NCBI GenBank assembly: GCA_002479415.1 | Contig: DLMZ01000040.1 | Span: forward strand, 1-7,453 | DNA: 7,453 bases | Origin: Firmicutes bacterium UBA7523 | GTDB taxonomy: Bacteria > Bacillota > Dethiobacteria > Dethiobacterales > Dethiobacteraceae | Direction of reading: 5' to 3' | In this document: piece after piece, positions 1-6,739 of the stretch | How the letters are laid out: every line of letters begins with the position of its first letter | Numbering within the stretch: position 1 is the first letter of the stretch | Notes under the pieces: model-generated | Seen by the model: only the letters and a program-made list of their open reading frames with translations | What the model was told of the DNA's origin: nothing | Databases searched by the model: none | Translations under genes and position numbers: made by a program

Positions 1-2
1 AT

Positions 3-323
3 ACTTTCCGGGAATGCAGGTTACTTGTCTTCGGGGCACCAGTACATGCCTTTTCCCTAACGCAAGTAATGGCAGCCTATTTGAATCAGCTCCCATCACT
101 TCAAAATAAAAAATTCGCTTGTTTTGTTACTAAACATTTACCTTTCTACTGGACGGGAGGAAAACAAGCCATCTCCCAAATGAAAGCGATTTGCGAAGCA
201 AAAGGAGCAACCTTTTGTGGAATGGAAATCGTTGTTTGTTTCAAATCGCAACGGGATGAAAACATAAGTAGATGTGTTAAGAGCTTAAGCAACCAAATAT
301 CAAGTTCTGTAGAGCTAGTATAG
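3..323 (+). CDS. Flavodoxin-family protein, C-terminal part (5' truncated by window edge)
   Basis: The frame is open from the left window edge to TAG at 321-323, so about 106 residues are visible and the start is outside. The first ATG in frame (69) falls inside a conserved segment and is not the start. Visible are the flavodoxin core strand and loop LLVFGAPVHAFS, a strand reading KKFACFVTKHLPFYWTGG, a helix with QAISQMKAICEAKGA, and a final strand EIVVCF followed by a charged helix. This is the order expected for the second half of a flavodoxin-like alpha/beta fold that binds FMN. Proteins of this type are cytoplasmic electron carriers or NAD(P)H-dependent FMN reductase relatives; the partner cannot be told from here. 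The N-terminal phosphate-binding loop lies outside the window. No terminator separates it from the small gene 69 bp downstream, so co-transcription is possible. Family-level call only. Confidence 0.8.
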   Translation, partial: TFRECRLLVFGAPVHAFSLTQVMAAYLNQLPSLQNKKFACFVTKHLPFYWTGGKQAISQMKAICEAKGATFCGMEIVVCFKSQRDENISRCVKSLSNQISSSVELV

Positions 324-380
324 TTTTATACCGTTTTCATATGATCAAGGAATACATACATAACATTAATGGAAACTATG

Positions 381-386
381 GGAGGT
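381..386 (+). promoter_or_regulatory. Ribosome binding site of the small coiled-coil gene
   Basis: GGAGGT sits 6 bases before GTG 393. It lies inside the longer frame that would begin at ATG 369 or ATG 378, neither of which has a comparable site. It therefore decides in favour of the GTG start. Confidence 0.75.
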
Positions 387-392
387 ATTATT

Positions 393-587
393 GTGGGTTT
401 ATTCTGGAATTTGATTCAGCAGAGTCAGATAAACAATCAGCACCATAAATCTCAGTCATTAGAACAAAGGATAGACATACTAGAGGATGAGCTTAGAAAT
501 ACTCAGCAGTTACTATTAAAAACTTTACAGGTGCTGGAGGAGTATACAAATCAAGATATTAATGAAGATGGGATAATAGGTAGGTAA
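393..587 (+). CDS. Small coiled-coil protein with C-terminal EF-hand-like half loop (unknown function)
   Basis: This is a 64-residue protein if read from GTG 393, which follows a GGAGGT at 6-base spacing; reading from ATG 369 adds eight residues without a good ribosome site. The N-terminus MGLFWNLIQQSQI is short and amphipathic. Residues about 20-51 form a heptad-rich, charged segment (LEQRIDILEDELRNTQQLL and on), a probable coiled coil that would oligomerise. The last ten residues, DINEDGIIGR (55-64), match the first nine positions of a calcium-binding EF-hand or dockerin loop (D1, N3, D5, G6, I8), but the chain stops before the position-12 acidic residue. There is no signal peptide or lipobox, so it is probably cytoplasmic or peripheral to the membrane. 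I do not recognise a named family. It lies downstream of the flavodoxin gene and 184 bp before the helicase gene. It is likely real because of the RBS and the structured composition. Confidence 0.7.
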   Translation: MGLFWNLIQQSQINNQHHKSQSLEQRIDILEDELRNTQQLLLKTLQVLEEYTNQDINEDGIIGR

Positions 588-692
588 GATGGCTTTCATA
601 TTTCGCCTAGTGAAGTTTTATCTGTGATAAGCCAAAATTTACAATTAATGTGCATATCGCTTCTTTTGTTTTGAATAATTTACCAAGCGCTT

Positions 693-739
693 TTGACAGT
701 GTATTTACGAAAAAATTCTACAGAAAAAATAATGATAAT
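693..739 (+). promoter_or_regulatory. Weak promoter candidate upstream of the helicase gene
   Basis: A perfect TTGACA is present at 693-698. At the usual 17-18 base spacing only a poor -10 match follows (TCTACA at 717-722). A better -10 (GATAAT, 734-739) is too far from it at 35 bases. The helicase must have a promoter in or before this 184-base gap, but the exact element is not settled by eye. Confidence 0.22.
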
Positions 740-760
740 ATGCATTGATGCTTATTTATA

Positions 761-766
761 GAGGAG
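761..766 (+). promoter_or_regulatory. Ribosome binding site of the helicase gene
   Basis: GAGGAG lies 5 bases before ATG 772. The frame is open upstream to TTG 745 and ATG 748, but those starts have no ribosome site and would place this one inside the coding region. ATG 772 is therefore the start. Confidence 0.8.
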
Positions 767-771
767 AAACA

Positions 772-3750
772 ATGGATTGCAAAGCTAAAGAGATAACAAG
801 ATACTTTAGAAGTGCTGTTGCAGCTCAAGCCAATATGGGTATTGATTTTAAGGTTGATAATTATTATATACTTGAGCGAAAAGAAATAGTACAAGGGATA
901 ATTAACCCCACAGCATGCAAAAAAATATTTGCCGAGGCAAAGAAAAGTACGTTTGATGATGAAAACCAAGAAAAGAAGAAATCTCTTGTCAATGTAATCA
1001 TTTGTGCTAAAACGATTAAAACAATTTTTAATGCAAACAAAAAAGTACAGGATGAAATTGAGGAGCTAACTGGCGTATTTTATATCCCAGCAATTCTTAA
1101 TACGAAAGGCATACTACTATTTGATGATGGCGACAAAAAACTCCCCTGGTTTCCAAGAGAGTTTTTGACGCCAATGCTTGAACCCAAATTAGCAGTTGGG
1201 GATTCTGAAGCAGTAGATAGCTTTATTAGCAACCAAGTAGACAAGATTGAAAATATCAAGTCCTGGTATGATTATGCGGAGTTTTTTAAAGAACTCTATG
1301 AGTCTGTGGCAGAATCAGCATTTGAAGATAACTCAATACGTAATATGGATGCCAAAGATTCTTTTGAACTTGAGAACAATGTATATGTATTCCTAGACAA
1401 AACTGTTTATTCGACTTTCCATATTATAAACTTATACAATCATTTACAGGAAGATAATCAACCAAAAACGCTTTACGATAGTTTTATATCAACACAAATA
1501 ACAAAGACGAATACACTTATAAAGAATGATTTGTCAAAAATGCAGATACATTGTGGACAGATGGGTGGGGAGTACCCCCTGTCTCCTTCTCAAAGGGAGG
1601 CAGTTAATCATTTTAACTGTATGAATACCGGTGAAATATTGGCGGTAAACGGCCCTCCGGGTACTGGAAAAACTACCTTACTGCAGACTATTGTTGCAGA
1701 CATGTATGTTAAAAGAGCTATAAAAAGGGAAAAGCCTCCGCTTGTTGTGGCTTCTTCAACGAACAATCAGGCGGTAACAAACATTATTTCCTCTTTCGGA
1801 AATATCAAAAGAATTGGGATATTAAACTTGGAAGAAAGATGGATTGAGGGGGTAAATAGCCTTGCTGCCTATTTCCCGTCTTCTTCAAAGGTGAAAGAAG
1901 CAAGGAGCAAAGGATATCAGTATACTAATCAAAAAGGCGAATTTTTTGTTTCTGATGTTGAAGACAAAGAAAATATTGAAAAATCGAAGGCTAAACTGAT
2001 ACATAATTGTAGCGAATACTTTGGAAGCCAATACAAAGACATAACTGCCTGCCAAGAGAAATTACATGAAGAGTTATTACTCATCGAAAAGAGCAGAACT
2101 ACTTTGCTTTCATTGGCTCAGGAAGTCTCTGAATGCGACTTAAACGGTGAAGCGATTGATAAATATCTGGAGAATTTGGTTTTGCAAATTAAAGAAAAAC
2201 AAACGGCGATTACTAATATTCGCCAAAGAATTAGTGATTGGGAAGGTTGCTACAAAAAGATTCCATTTTTCTATAAGCTGTTGAAAGCTATAAAAAGCTT
2301 TTCAAGAAAAATACAAACAGAATTCAGGCTGTTTCTAAACGACGAAGAGCAGAGCTTTATAAACGAATATATGAGCTTTGATGAAATCAAAGAAAAATAT
2401 AGCCAGTTGTATTCCGAGTGTAATAATGCAATTTCAAACCTTAAGAAGAAAATATCTGTAATTGAAAAAATAAAAATCCGATATGACAACGAATTGGAGT
2501 TATTAAAGCAACACAATATTGATTTACATGGAGAAAAAGATGAAAAATATAAGCTTGATCTTGACTATGTAAACGACTTAATCGATATAAACCATAGGTA
2601 TGTGGAGTTTTGGCTGTCAGTACATTATTTTGAATGCAGGTGGGTTAGCGGAGAGGATCAGTTGTCGGAAAAGCAGAAGGGCACAAATTTTAATAATGTT
2701 TTGAACAAGTTTTATAATAGGCTTAGCATGATAACTCCTTGCTTGGTCATGACATTCTACATGCTTCCTAGGCAGTTCCTCGCATTCGGAGAACAAAAAA
2801 AATTCTATCTATATAATTACATCGATTTGCTTATTGTTGATGAGGCAGGACAAGTTTCTCCGGAAATTGCAGCGGGGGCTTTTTCTCTAGCTAAGAGGGC
2901 TATCGTTGTTGGCGATGTACATCAGATAGAGCCGGTATGGAGTGTGAATCGAGCACTTGATAAATCATTAGCGTTATCAAATGGGGCAATACAGGCCTTA
3001 GATGAGTTTGAATTATTAGAACAAACTGGGCTCAACAGCTCTTGCTCAAGTGTAATGAAGGTTGCCGCAAAGTGCTGTAAATATGAGAAATTTGGTGAGA
3101 AAGGCCTGTTCCTAAGTGAGCACCGCCGATGCTATGATGAAATTATTGACTATTGTAATATGTTGGTTTACAAAGGAAACCTTCAGCCGATGAGAGGAAA
3201 GGGTAAGGAAGACGAAAATCTTGCCATAAAGCACTGGCCTCAAATGGGCTTCAAACAAATTAATACGGAGTATTCAAGCAGAAAAGGCAGTAGCAGATTC
3301 AATCAGTTAGAAGCAGAGCAGATAGCAGAATGGTTGAAAAATAATTTTAAACTCATAGTGGATGCTTATCCAAAAGATGCAAAGGAAAATCTGGTAGGAA
3401 TTATTACGCCTTTTAAAGCGCAGGTCAAATGTATAGAAGCAGAACTGAAAAAACAGATGCCAGATAATCATTCAAAGATAAGTGTTGGTACGGTACATAC
3501 TTTTCAGGGAGCAGAAAGAAAAATTGTTATACTATCTACGGTGTATGGGGAGCAAGATGGGTGTTTTTTTATTGATGCAAATAAGAGCTTAATGAATGTT
3601 GCGGTGTCTCGTGCTAAGGACAGCTTTTTCGTATTTGGCGATATCAATTGCTTGAAGGATACACAAAGCAGTGCTAGTGGAATGCTGAAAAAATGCGTGT
3701 TTGAATATAGAATGGAAGAGCCTAATAAAGACAAGGAAGTGGGAGTGTAG
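772..3750 (+). CDS. Superfamily 1 (UPF1/DNA2/NAM7-like) helicase with coiled-coil insertion
   Basis: This 992-residue protein starts at ATG 772 behind GAGGAG. Its helicase motifs are complete and in order: Q-motif region (SPSQREAV, Gln274), Walker A GPPGTGKTT (294-302), motif Ia ASSTNNQAVTNI (from 327), Walker B DEAGQVSP (690-697), motif III GDVHQIEP (from 714), motif IV SEHRRC (His784, Arg785-786), ITPFKAQV (878-885), motif V GTVHTFQGAE (906-915) and motif VI NVAVSRAK (Arg947). This predicts an ATP-dependent nucleic-acid translocase or helicase of the UPF1-like branch (AAA_11/AAA_12 type). Between Ia and II lies a Lys/Glu-rich stretch, about 424-580, that looks like a long coiled-coil stalk. 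About 60 residues between motifs III and IV form another insertion, containing Cys residues. Residues 1-260 match no domain I recognise, and no nuclease motif is visible. DNA versus RNA substrate cannot be decided. No partner gene adjoins it. By eye it is more A/T-rich than the catalase gene, which fits an accessory or acquired gene. Family call is very secure, biological role unknown. Confidence 0.92.
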   Translation: MDCKAKEITRYFRSAVAAQANMGIDFKVDNYYILERKEIVQGIINPTACKKIFAEAKKSTFDDENQEKKKSLVNVIICAKTIKTIFNANKKVQDEIEELTGVFYIPAILNTKGILLFDDGDKKLPWFPREFLTPMLEPKLAVGDSEAVDSFISNQVDKIENIKSWYDYAEFFKELYESVAESAFEDNSIRNMDAKDSFELENNVYVFLDKTVYSTFHIINLYNHLQEDNQPKTLYDSFISTQITKTNTLIKNDLSKMQIHCGQMGGEYPLSPSQREAVNHFNCMNTGEILAVNGPPGTGKTTLLQTIVADMYVKRAIKREKPPLVVASSTNNQAVTNIISSFGNIKRIGILNLEERWIEGVNSLAAYFPSSSKVKEARSKGYQYTNQKGEFFVSDVEDKENIEKSKAKLIHNCSEYFGSQYKDITACQEKLHEELLLIEKSRTTLLSLAQEVSECDLNGEAIDKYLENLVLQIKEKQTAITNIRQRISDWEGCYKKIPFFYKLLKAIKSFSRKIQTEFRLFLNDEEQSFINEYMSFDEIKEKYSQLYSECNNAISNLKKKISVIEKIKIRYDNELELLKQHNIDLHGEKDEKYKLDLDYVNDLIDINHRYVEFWLSVHYFECRWVSGEDQLSEKQKGTNFNNVLNKFYNRLSMITPCLVMTFYMLPRQFLAFGEQKKFYLYNYIDLLIVDEAGQVSPEIAAGAFSLAKRAIVVGDVHQIEPVWSVNRALDKSLALSNGAIQALDEFELLEQTGLNSSCSSVMKVAAKCCKYEKFGEKGLFLSEHRRCYDEIIDYCNMLVYKGNLQPMRGKGKEDENLAIKHWPQMGFKQINTEYSSRKGSSRFNQLEAEQIAEWLKNNFKLIVDAYPKDAKENLVGIITPFKAQVKCIEAELKKQMPDNHSKISVGTVHTFQGAERKIVILSTVYGEQDGCFFIDANKSLMNVAVSRAKDSFFVFGDINCLKDTQSSASGMLKKCVFEYRMEEPNKDKEVGV

Positions 3751-3778
3751 GACGATTATGAATTGACTGTGTTGTGTA

Positions 3779-3784
3779 TATAAT
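3779..3784 (+). promoter_or_regulatory. TATAAT -10 box candidate for the DUF454 gene
   Basis: A perfect TATAAT follows the helicase stop by 28 bases. At 17-base spacing the -35 is only TTATGA (3756-3761), and TTGACT (3763-3768) is too close at 10 bases. Transcription would begin near 3791, just before the inverted repeat at 3802-3833. The -10 match is good but the -35 is weak. Confidence 0.4.
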
Positions 3785-3801
3785 TTTTCGCCAAAGCAAA
3801 G

Positions 3802-3833
3802 AATAGTTACCACTTAGAATAGTAGTAACTATT
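3802..3833 (+). repeat. Inverted repeat: operator or terminator hairpin between helicase and DUF454 genes
   Basis: AATAGTTAC (3802-3810) and GTAACTATT (3825-3833) are perfect 9-base reverse complements. The stem can continue inward past one C-A mismatch with ACT/AGT, leaving a 6-base loop. TGTTTT follows, so it could end helicase transcription, although the stem is A/T-rich and the T-run is short. It also lies just downstream of the TATAAT at 3779, where a repressor operator would sit. AGTTAC..GTAACT dyads resemble sites of small winged-helix regulators such as the HxlR family. No regulator gene is in the window. Confidence 0.5.
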
Positions 3834-3856
3834 TGTTTTAAGCTTCAAAAAAATAT

Positions 3857-3862
3857 AAGAGG
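3857..3862 (+). promoter_or_regulatory. Ribosome binding site of the DUF454 gene
   Basis: AAGAGG (continuing as AAGAGGTG to 3864) precedes TTG 3871 by 6-8 bases. The in-frame GTG at 3862 overlaps this site and so cannot be the start it serves. Confidence 0.65.
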
Positions 3863-3870
3863 TGTCTTCT

Positions 3871-4287
3871 TTGACAAAGCATTTAATAAAACTGATGCTA
3901 ATCTTTCTAGGCATAATTTCATTGGCGCTGGGATTTATTGGTATGTTTGTGCCGATATTGCCGACAACGCCGTTCTTGCTGTTGAGCTCATATTGTTTTG
4001 CCCGCAGCTCCAGCAGACTATATGACTGGTTAATTAGTCATCGAATTTTTGGTGATTATATTTACGACTACTTAACTTATCGAGCAGTCAAAAAGAGCGC
4101 AAAGGTTGGCTCACTTTTACTGCTATGGGCCTCTTTATTGTGTTCGGCAGTACTAGTAAAAATACTCTATGTAAGGTTAGGATTATTTGCAATAGGGTGT
4201 TTTGTAAGCATTCATATTATGTTATTAAAAACGATGCCATCTTATCAACATGAAAGGCGAAAGGGTCCTATTAAAGATCCCTTGTAA
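3871..4287 (+). CDS. DUF454 (YbaN-like) inner-membrane protein
   Basis: This is a 138-residue protein read from TTG 3871, chosen because AAGAGGTG sits 6-8 bases upstream; GTG 3862 would add three residues but overlaps the ribosome site. The family signature is clear: G-x-F-V-P-I-L-P-T-T-P-F-L-L-L (residues 24-38) followed by SYCFARSS (40-47), RLYDWLISH (49-57) and FGDYIYDY (60-67). A hydrophobic stretch covers about 5-43, and two further closely spaced segments cover about 79-97 and 100-119. The C-terminal tail is basic (HERRKGPIK). Length is near the usual 120-140 for the family. DUF454 proteins are small integral membrane proteins without a firmly established function; some sit near haem, iron or redox genes. 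Here the gene precedes a haem catalase by 109 bp in the same direction, which is suggestive only. Confidence 0.9.
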   Translation: MTKHLIKLMLIFLGIISLALGFIGMFVPILPTTPFLLLSSYCFARSSSRLYDWLISHRIFGDYIYDYLTYRAVKKSAKVGSLLLLWASLLCSAVLVKILYVRLGLFAIGCFVSIHIMLLKTMPSYQHERRKGPIKDPL

Positions 4288-4342
4288 TAAATGTTTTTTA
4301 CTCAAATTACTCTTAGAAGGAAAATGTCTGTAATCTTTGTAT

Positions 4343-4371
4343 ATGACCTCCTTTATTAGGAAAAATAGTAT
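4343..4371 (+). promoter_or_regulatory. Candidate catalase promoter
   Basis: ATGACC (4343-4348) and TAGTAT (4366-4371) are each 4 of 6 matches to sigma-A -35 and -10 boxes, with exactly 17 bases between. Transcription would start near 4378, close to the ribosome site at 4384. No PerR-type box was recognised here. Weak matches, so this is tentative. Confidence 0.27.
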
Positions 4372-4383
4372 AGAACTAACTTC

Positions 4384-4390
4384 AAGGAGG
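4384..4390 (+). promoter_or_regulatory. Ribosome binding site of katE
   Basis: AAGGAGG lies 6 bases before ATG 4397 and is a near-perfect anti-16S match. It fixes the start and excludes the longer frame from TTG 4337. The complement CCTCCTT occurs upstream at 4347-4353 and could pair with it in a long leader transcript. Confidence 0.88.
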
Positions 4391-4396
4391 AACGGT

Positions 4397-6517
4397 ATGA
4401 ACCCGGAAAATCCAATCGATAAGCAAGGCAAGCAAGAGCAATTGGCAAATTTTCGTGTTGAACATGATGGAGAAAGATTGACCACTAACCAGGCAGTACC
4501 CTTGTCTCACACTGATGATTCCCTTAAAGCCGGTTCACGTGGGCCAACCTTAATGGAAGACTTCCATTTCCGGGAAAAAATTACCCACTTTGATCACGAG
4601 CGAATCCCGGAGCGTGTTGTGCATGCTCGTGGGTTTGGGGCACACGGTTACTTTCAGGTTTATGAGCCTATGACCGAGCTTACTAAAGCAAAGTTTTTGC
4701 AGAATCCGGCGAAAAAGACACCTGTTTTTGTCCGCTTTTCTACTGTAGTTGGATCAAGAGGATCTGCGGACACAGTTCGTGATGTGCGTGGTTTTGCTAC
4801 GAAGTTTTATACGGAAGAGGGCAACTACGACCTTGTTGCCAACAATATTCCTGTTTTTTTTATTCAAGATGCGATTAAATTTCCTGATGTTGTCCACTCC
4901 ATTAAGCCTGAGCCGCATAATGAAATCCCCCAAGCTTCGGCAGCCCATGATACTTTCTGGGACTTTGTTGTAAACACCCCGGAAATAACCCATATGATTA
5001 TGTGGTTGCTTTCAGACAGAGCGATACCACGAAGCTACCGTATGATGGAAGGATTTGGGGTTAATACTTTTAGGCTTGTTAATGAGCAGGGCAAAGGCAG
5101 ATTTGTTAAATTCCACTGGAAGCCAAAGCTTGGTGTGCACTCATTAGTTTGGGATGAGTCACAGAAATTGGCTGGAAAAGACCCAGATTATCACAGGCGT
5201 GACTTGTGGGATGCAATTAACAAGGGGGATTATCCGGAATATGAGTTAGGTATACAGGTTATTGAAGAAAAAGATGAGTTCACCTTTGATTTTGATATTC
5301 TTGATCCAACGAAAATTTGGCCGGAAGAGCTTATCCCTGTGAAATTAATTGGTAAAATGACATTGGATAGGAATGTGGATAACTTTTTTGCCGAAACAGA
5401 ACAGGTGGCTTTCCATGTAGGTCATGTAGTGCCGGGCATAGATTTTACCAATGATCCGCTGCTGCAGGGAAGACTCTTTTCGTACCTGGACACACAATTA
5501 ATTCGCCTTGGCGGCCCTAACTTCCATGAAATCCCCATTAATCGGCCCTTAGCATCCGTACACAATAATCAGCGTGACGGTTATCATCGGATGACAATTG
5601 ATCAAGGGCGTGTCAGTTATCTCCCAAACTCACTTCAGGGAGGGAGTCCTTATCCGGATGCCAGGAATGGCTATATTCACTATATGGAAAAAGTCGATGG
5701 CAAAAAGACGCGTGAGCGCAGTGACAGCTTTAAGGATTTTTACAGTCAGGCGAAACTGTTCTGGAACAGCATGTCTCCAGCGGAAAAGCAGCATATTATT
5801 GATGCTTTTCATTTCGAGGTTGGGGGCGTTATGGATAAACAAATACGACAGCGTGTGGTAGATATGTTCAATAATGTGGACGGTCAGCTTGCTGTTGAAA
5901 TAGCCAAGGGAATAGGCTCAGATTCCCCGGCACAACTGGGAGGGTCGCCCGTTACTGCATCATCACCGGCTATAAGTCAGCAAAACACACTCAAAATGGC
6001 AAAAACACGTAAGGTTGCTATTCTTATGGAAAACGGTTTTAATTACCCCGAGGTTGCACAGGTAATGGATGCATTGAAAAGATCCGGAGTCCACTGTGAA
6101 ATTGTCAGTAAATATCAAGGGATGCTTACAAGCGTTGACGGCCGGCAATTGGAGGTTAATAAGAGCTATCAAACAGCAGGCTCAATTATGTATGATGCAG
6201 TTTATATCGCCGGCGGACGCCAATGTATCGATACGCTGCTTGGACACGGTGATGCACTGCACTTTGTAAACGAAGCATTTAAACATGCTAAGGCCATAGG
6301 AGCTACAAACGAGGGGGTTGATTTGCTTGTTGCCTCTCAGATTAAAGGTTTGCCAATGGCGTCTCCACAATCCCAGGCACAAATAGTAAATGAATTGGGG
6401 GTAGTTACCATTCGCAATGTGACAGACATGGCAAATTTTAGTGCAAAATTTATTGAGGCAATTGCACAGCACAGACATTGGATACGGATGGCTCAAAAAG
6501 AATTAGTTCCTGCATAG
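4397..6517 (+). CDS. katE: Large-subunit haem catalase, HPII/KatE type, with C-terminal DJ-1/PfpI-like domain
   Basis: This is a 706-residue cytoplasmic monofunctional catalase (2 H2O2 to 2 H2O + O2), starting at ATG 4397 behind AAGGAGG. The catalase core covers about residues 25-515: distal haem His76 in RVVHARGFGAHGYF, catalytic Asn149 in YDLVANNIPVFF, and proximal haem ligand Tyr363 in RLFSYLDTQ with Arg359. The spacings His-Asn (73) and His-Tyr (287) equal those I recall for E. coli HPII (128/201/415). His340 lies 23 residues before Tyr363, as His392 does in HPII, where it bonds covalently to the tyrosine. A Ser/Ala/Gln-rich linker (about 510-535) leads to a flavodoxin-like DJ-1/PfpI domain (537-695) beginning KTRKVAILMENGFNYPEV. 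In that domain the usual nucleophile Cys is missing: the elbow reads GATNEG (635-640). Length lies between Bacillus KatE (about 686) and HPII (753). It protects against peroxide. It has its own RBS and probably its own promoter; the 109-bp gap to the DUF454 gene leaves read-through possible. Confidence 0.97.
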   Translation: MNPENPIDKQGKQEQLANFRVEHDGERLTTNQAVPLSHTDDSLKAGSRGPTLMEDFHFREKITHFDHERIPERVVHARGFGAHGYFQVYEPMTELTKAKFLQNPAKKTPVFVRFSTVVGSRGSADTVRDVRGFATKFYTEEGNYDLVANNIPVFFIQDAIKFPDVVHSIKPEPHNEIPQASAAHDTFWDFVVNTPEITHMIMWLLSDRAIPRSYRMMEGFGVNTFRLVNEQGKGRFVKFHWKPKLGVHSLVWDESQKLAGKDPDYHRRDLWDAINKGDYPEYELGIQVIEEKDEFTFDFDILDPTKIWPEELIPVKLIGKMTLDRNVDNFFAETEQVAFHVGHVVPGIDFTNDPLLQGRLFSYLDTQLIRLGGPNFHEIPINRPLASVHNNQRDGYHRMTIDQGRVSYLPNSLQGGSPYPDARNGYIHYMEKVDGKKTRERSDSFKDFYSQAKLFWNSMSPAEKQHIIDAFHFEVGGVMDKQIRQRVVDMFNNVDGQLAVEIAKGIGSDSPAQLGGSPVTASSPAISQQNTLKMAKTRKVAILMENGFNYPEVAQVMDALKRSGVHCEIVSKYQGMLTSVDGRQLEVNKSYQTAGSIMYDAVYIAGGRQCIDTLLGHGDALHFVNEAFKHAKAIGATNEGVDLLVASQIKGLPMASPQSQAQIVNELGVVTIRNVTDMANFSAKFIEAIAQHRHWIRMAQKELVPA

Positions 6518-6641
6518 AATAGACAGGGAAATTAAAGACTTTAACTTTCTTTAAGCTTGACTTCTATAGTAAGGCAGTGCGATTGGGCTCAGGAAAAGTA
6601 TACGTAGGAAAAAGCGGTAGAAATGAATTAAGGGTAATAAA
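6518..6641. other. Intergenic stretch after katE without a recognised gene
   Basis: No coding frame or convincing promoter is seen here. A small A/T palindrome, TTAAAG-A-CTTTAA (6532-6544), lies just after the stop, and TTGACT (6557-6562) has no partner -10. Confidence 0.5.
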
Positions 6642-6677
6642 AGGCGAGGCAGGCCAATGACGGCAATTGCCTCGCCT
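6642..6677. terminator. GC-rich hairpin terminator between convergent genes
   Basis: AGGCGAGGCA (6642-6651) and TGCCTCGCCT (6668-6677) form a perfect 10-base-pair stem with a 16-base loop, inside which GCC/GGC can add three more pairs. Read on the minus strand the stem is followed by a TTTT run then ATTA, the better terminator orientation. On the plus strand ATTTAAATT follows. It lies 124 bp after the katE stop and beyond the minus-strand permease and LysM remnant, so it probably serves both directions. Confidence 0.75.
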
Positions 6678-6739
6678 ATTTAAATTATTAAGGCTTCTTT
6701 TTTCTGAGTTGTTTTAAATGGAAGAGTGCCCTATTTAGC

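Noticed and set aside
590..628. Twelve-codon frame (MAFIFRLVKFYL) just after the small coiled-coil gene
   Set aside because: The AGGT upstream is weak and the peptide is too short to support without expression or conservation data.
618..630. Small hairpin TTATC-TGT-GATAA
   Set aside because: A 5-bp A/T-rich stem with no T-run is too weak to call as a terminator or operator.
745..771. Nine extra N-terminal residues for the helicase from TTG 745 or ATG 748
   Set aside because: No ribosome site precedes them, and they would contain the GAGGAG that serves ATG 772.
4261..4299. Possible terminator at the end of the DUF454 gene (AAGGGTC / GATCCCTT, later TTTTTT)
   Set aside because: The stem has a bulge, overlaps the coding end, and the T-run begins 10 bases after it, too far for a standard intrinsic terminator.
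4337..4396. Twenty extra N-terminal residues for the catalase from TTG 4337
   Set aside because: The segment contains the AAGGAGG of ATG 4397 and does not resemble catalase N-termini.
4288..4396. PerR-type peroxide operator upstream of katE
   Set aside because: No match to the TTATAAT-N-ATTATAA dyad was found in the gap.
6182..6496. Antisense frame of 104 codons within the catalase C-terminal domain
   Set aside because: It lies wholly opposite a well-supported coding region, has no ribosome site, and its product resembles no family I recognise. The other antisense frames inside the helicase and catalase genes were dropped for the same reason.
6557..6562. TTGACT as a -35 box after katE
   Set aside because: No -10 box at 16-19 bases and no gene downstream on the plus strand.
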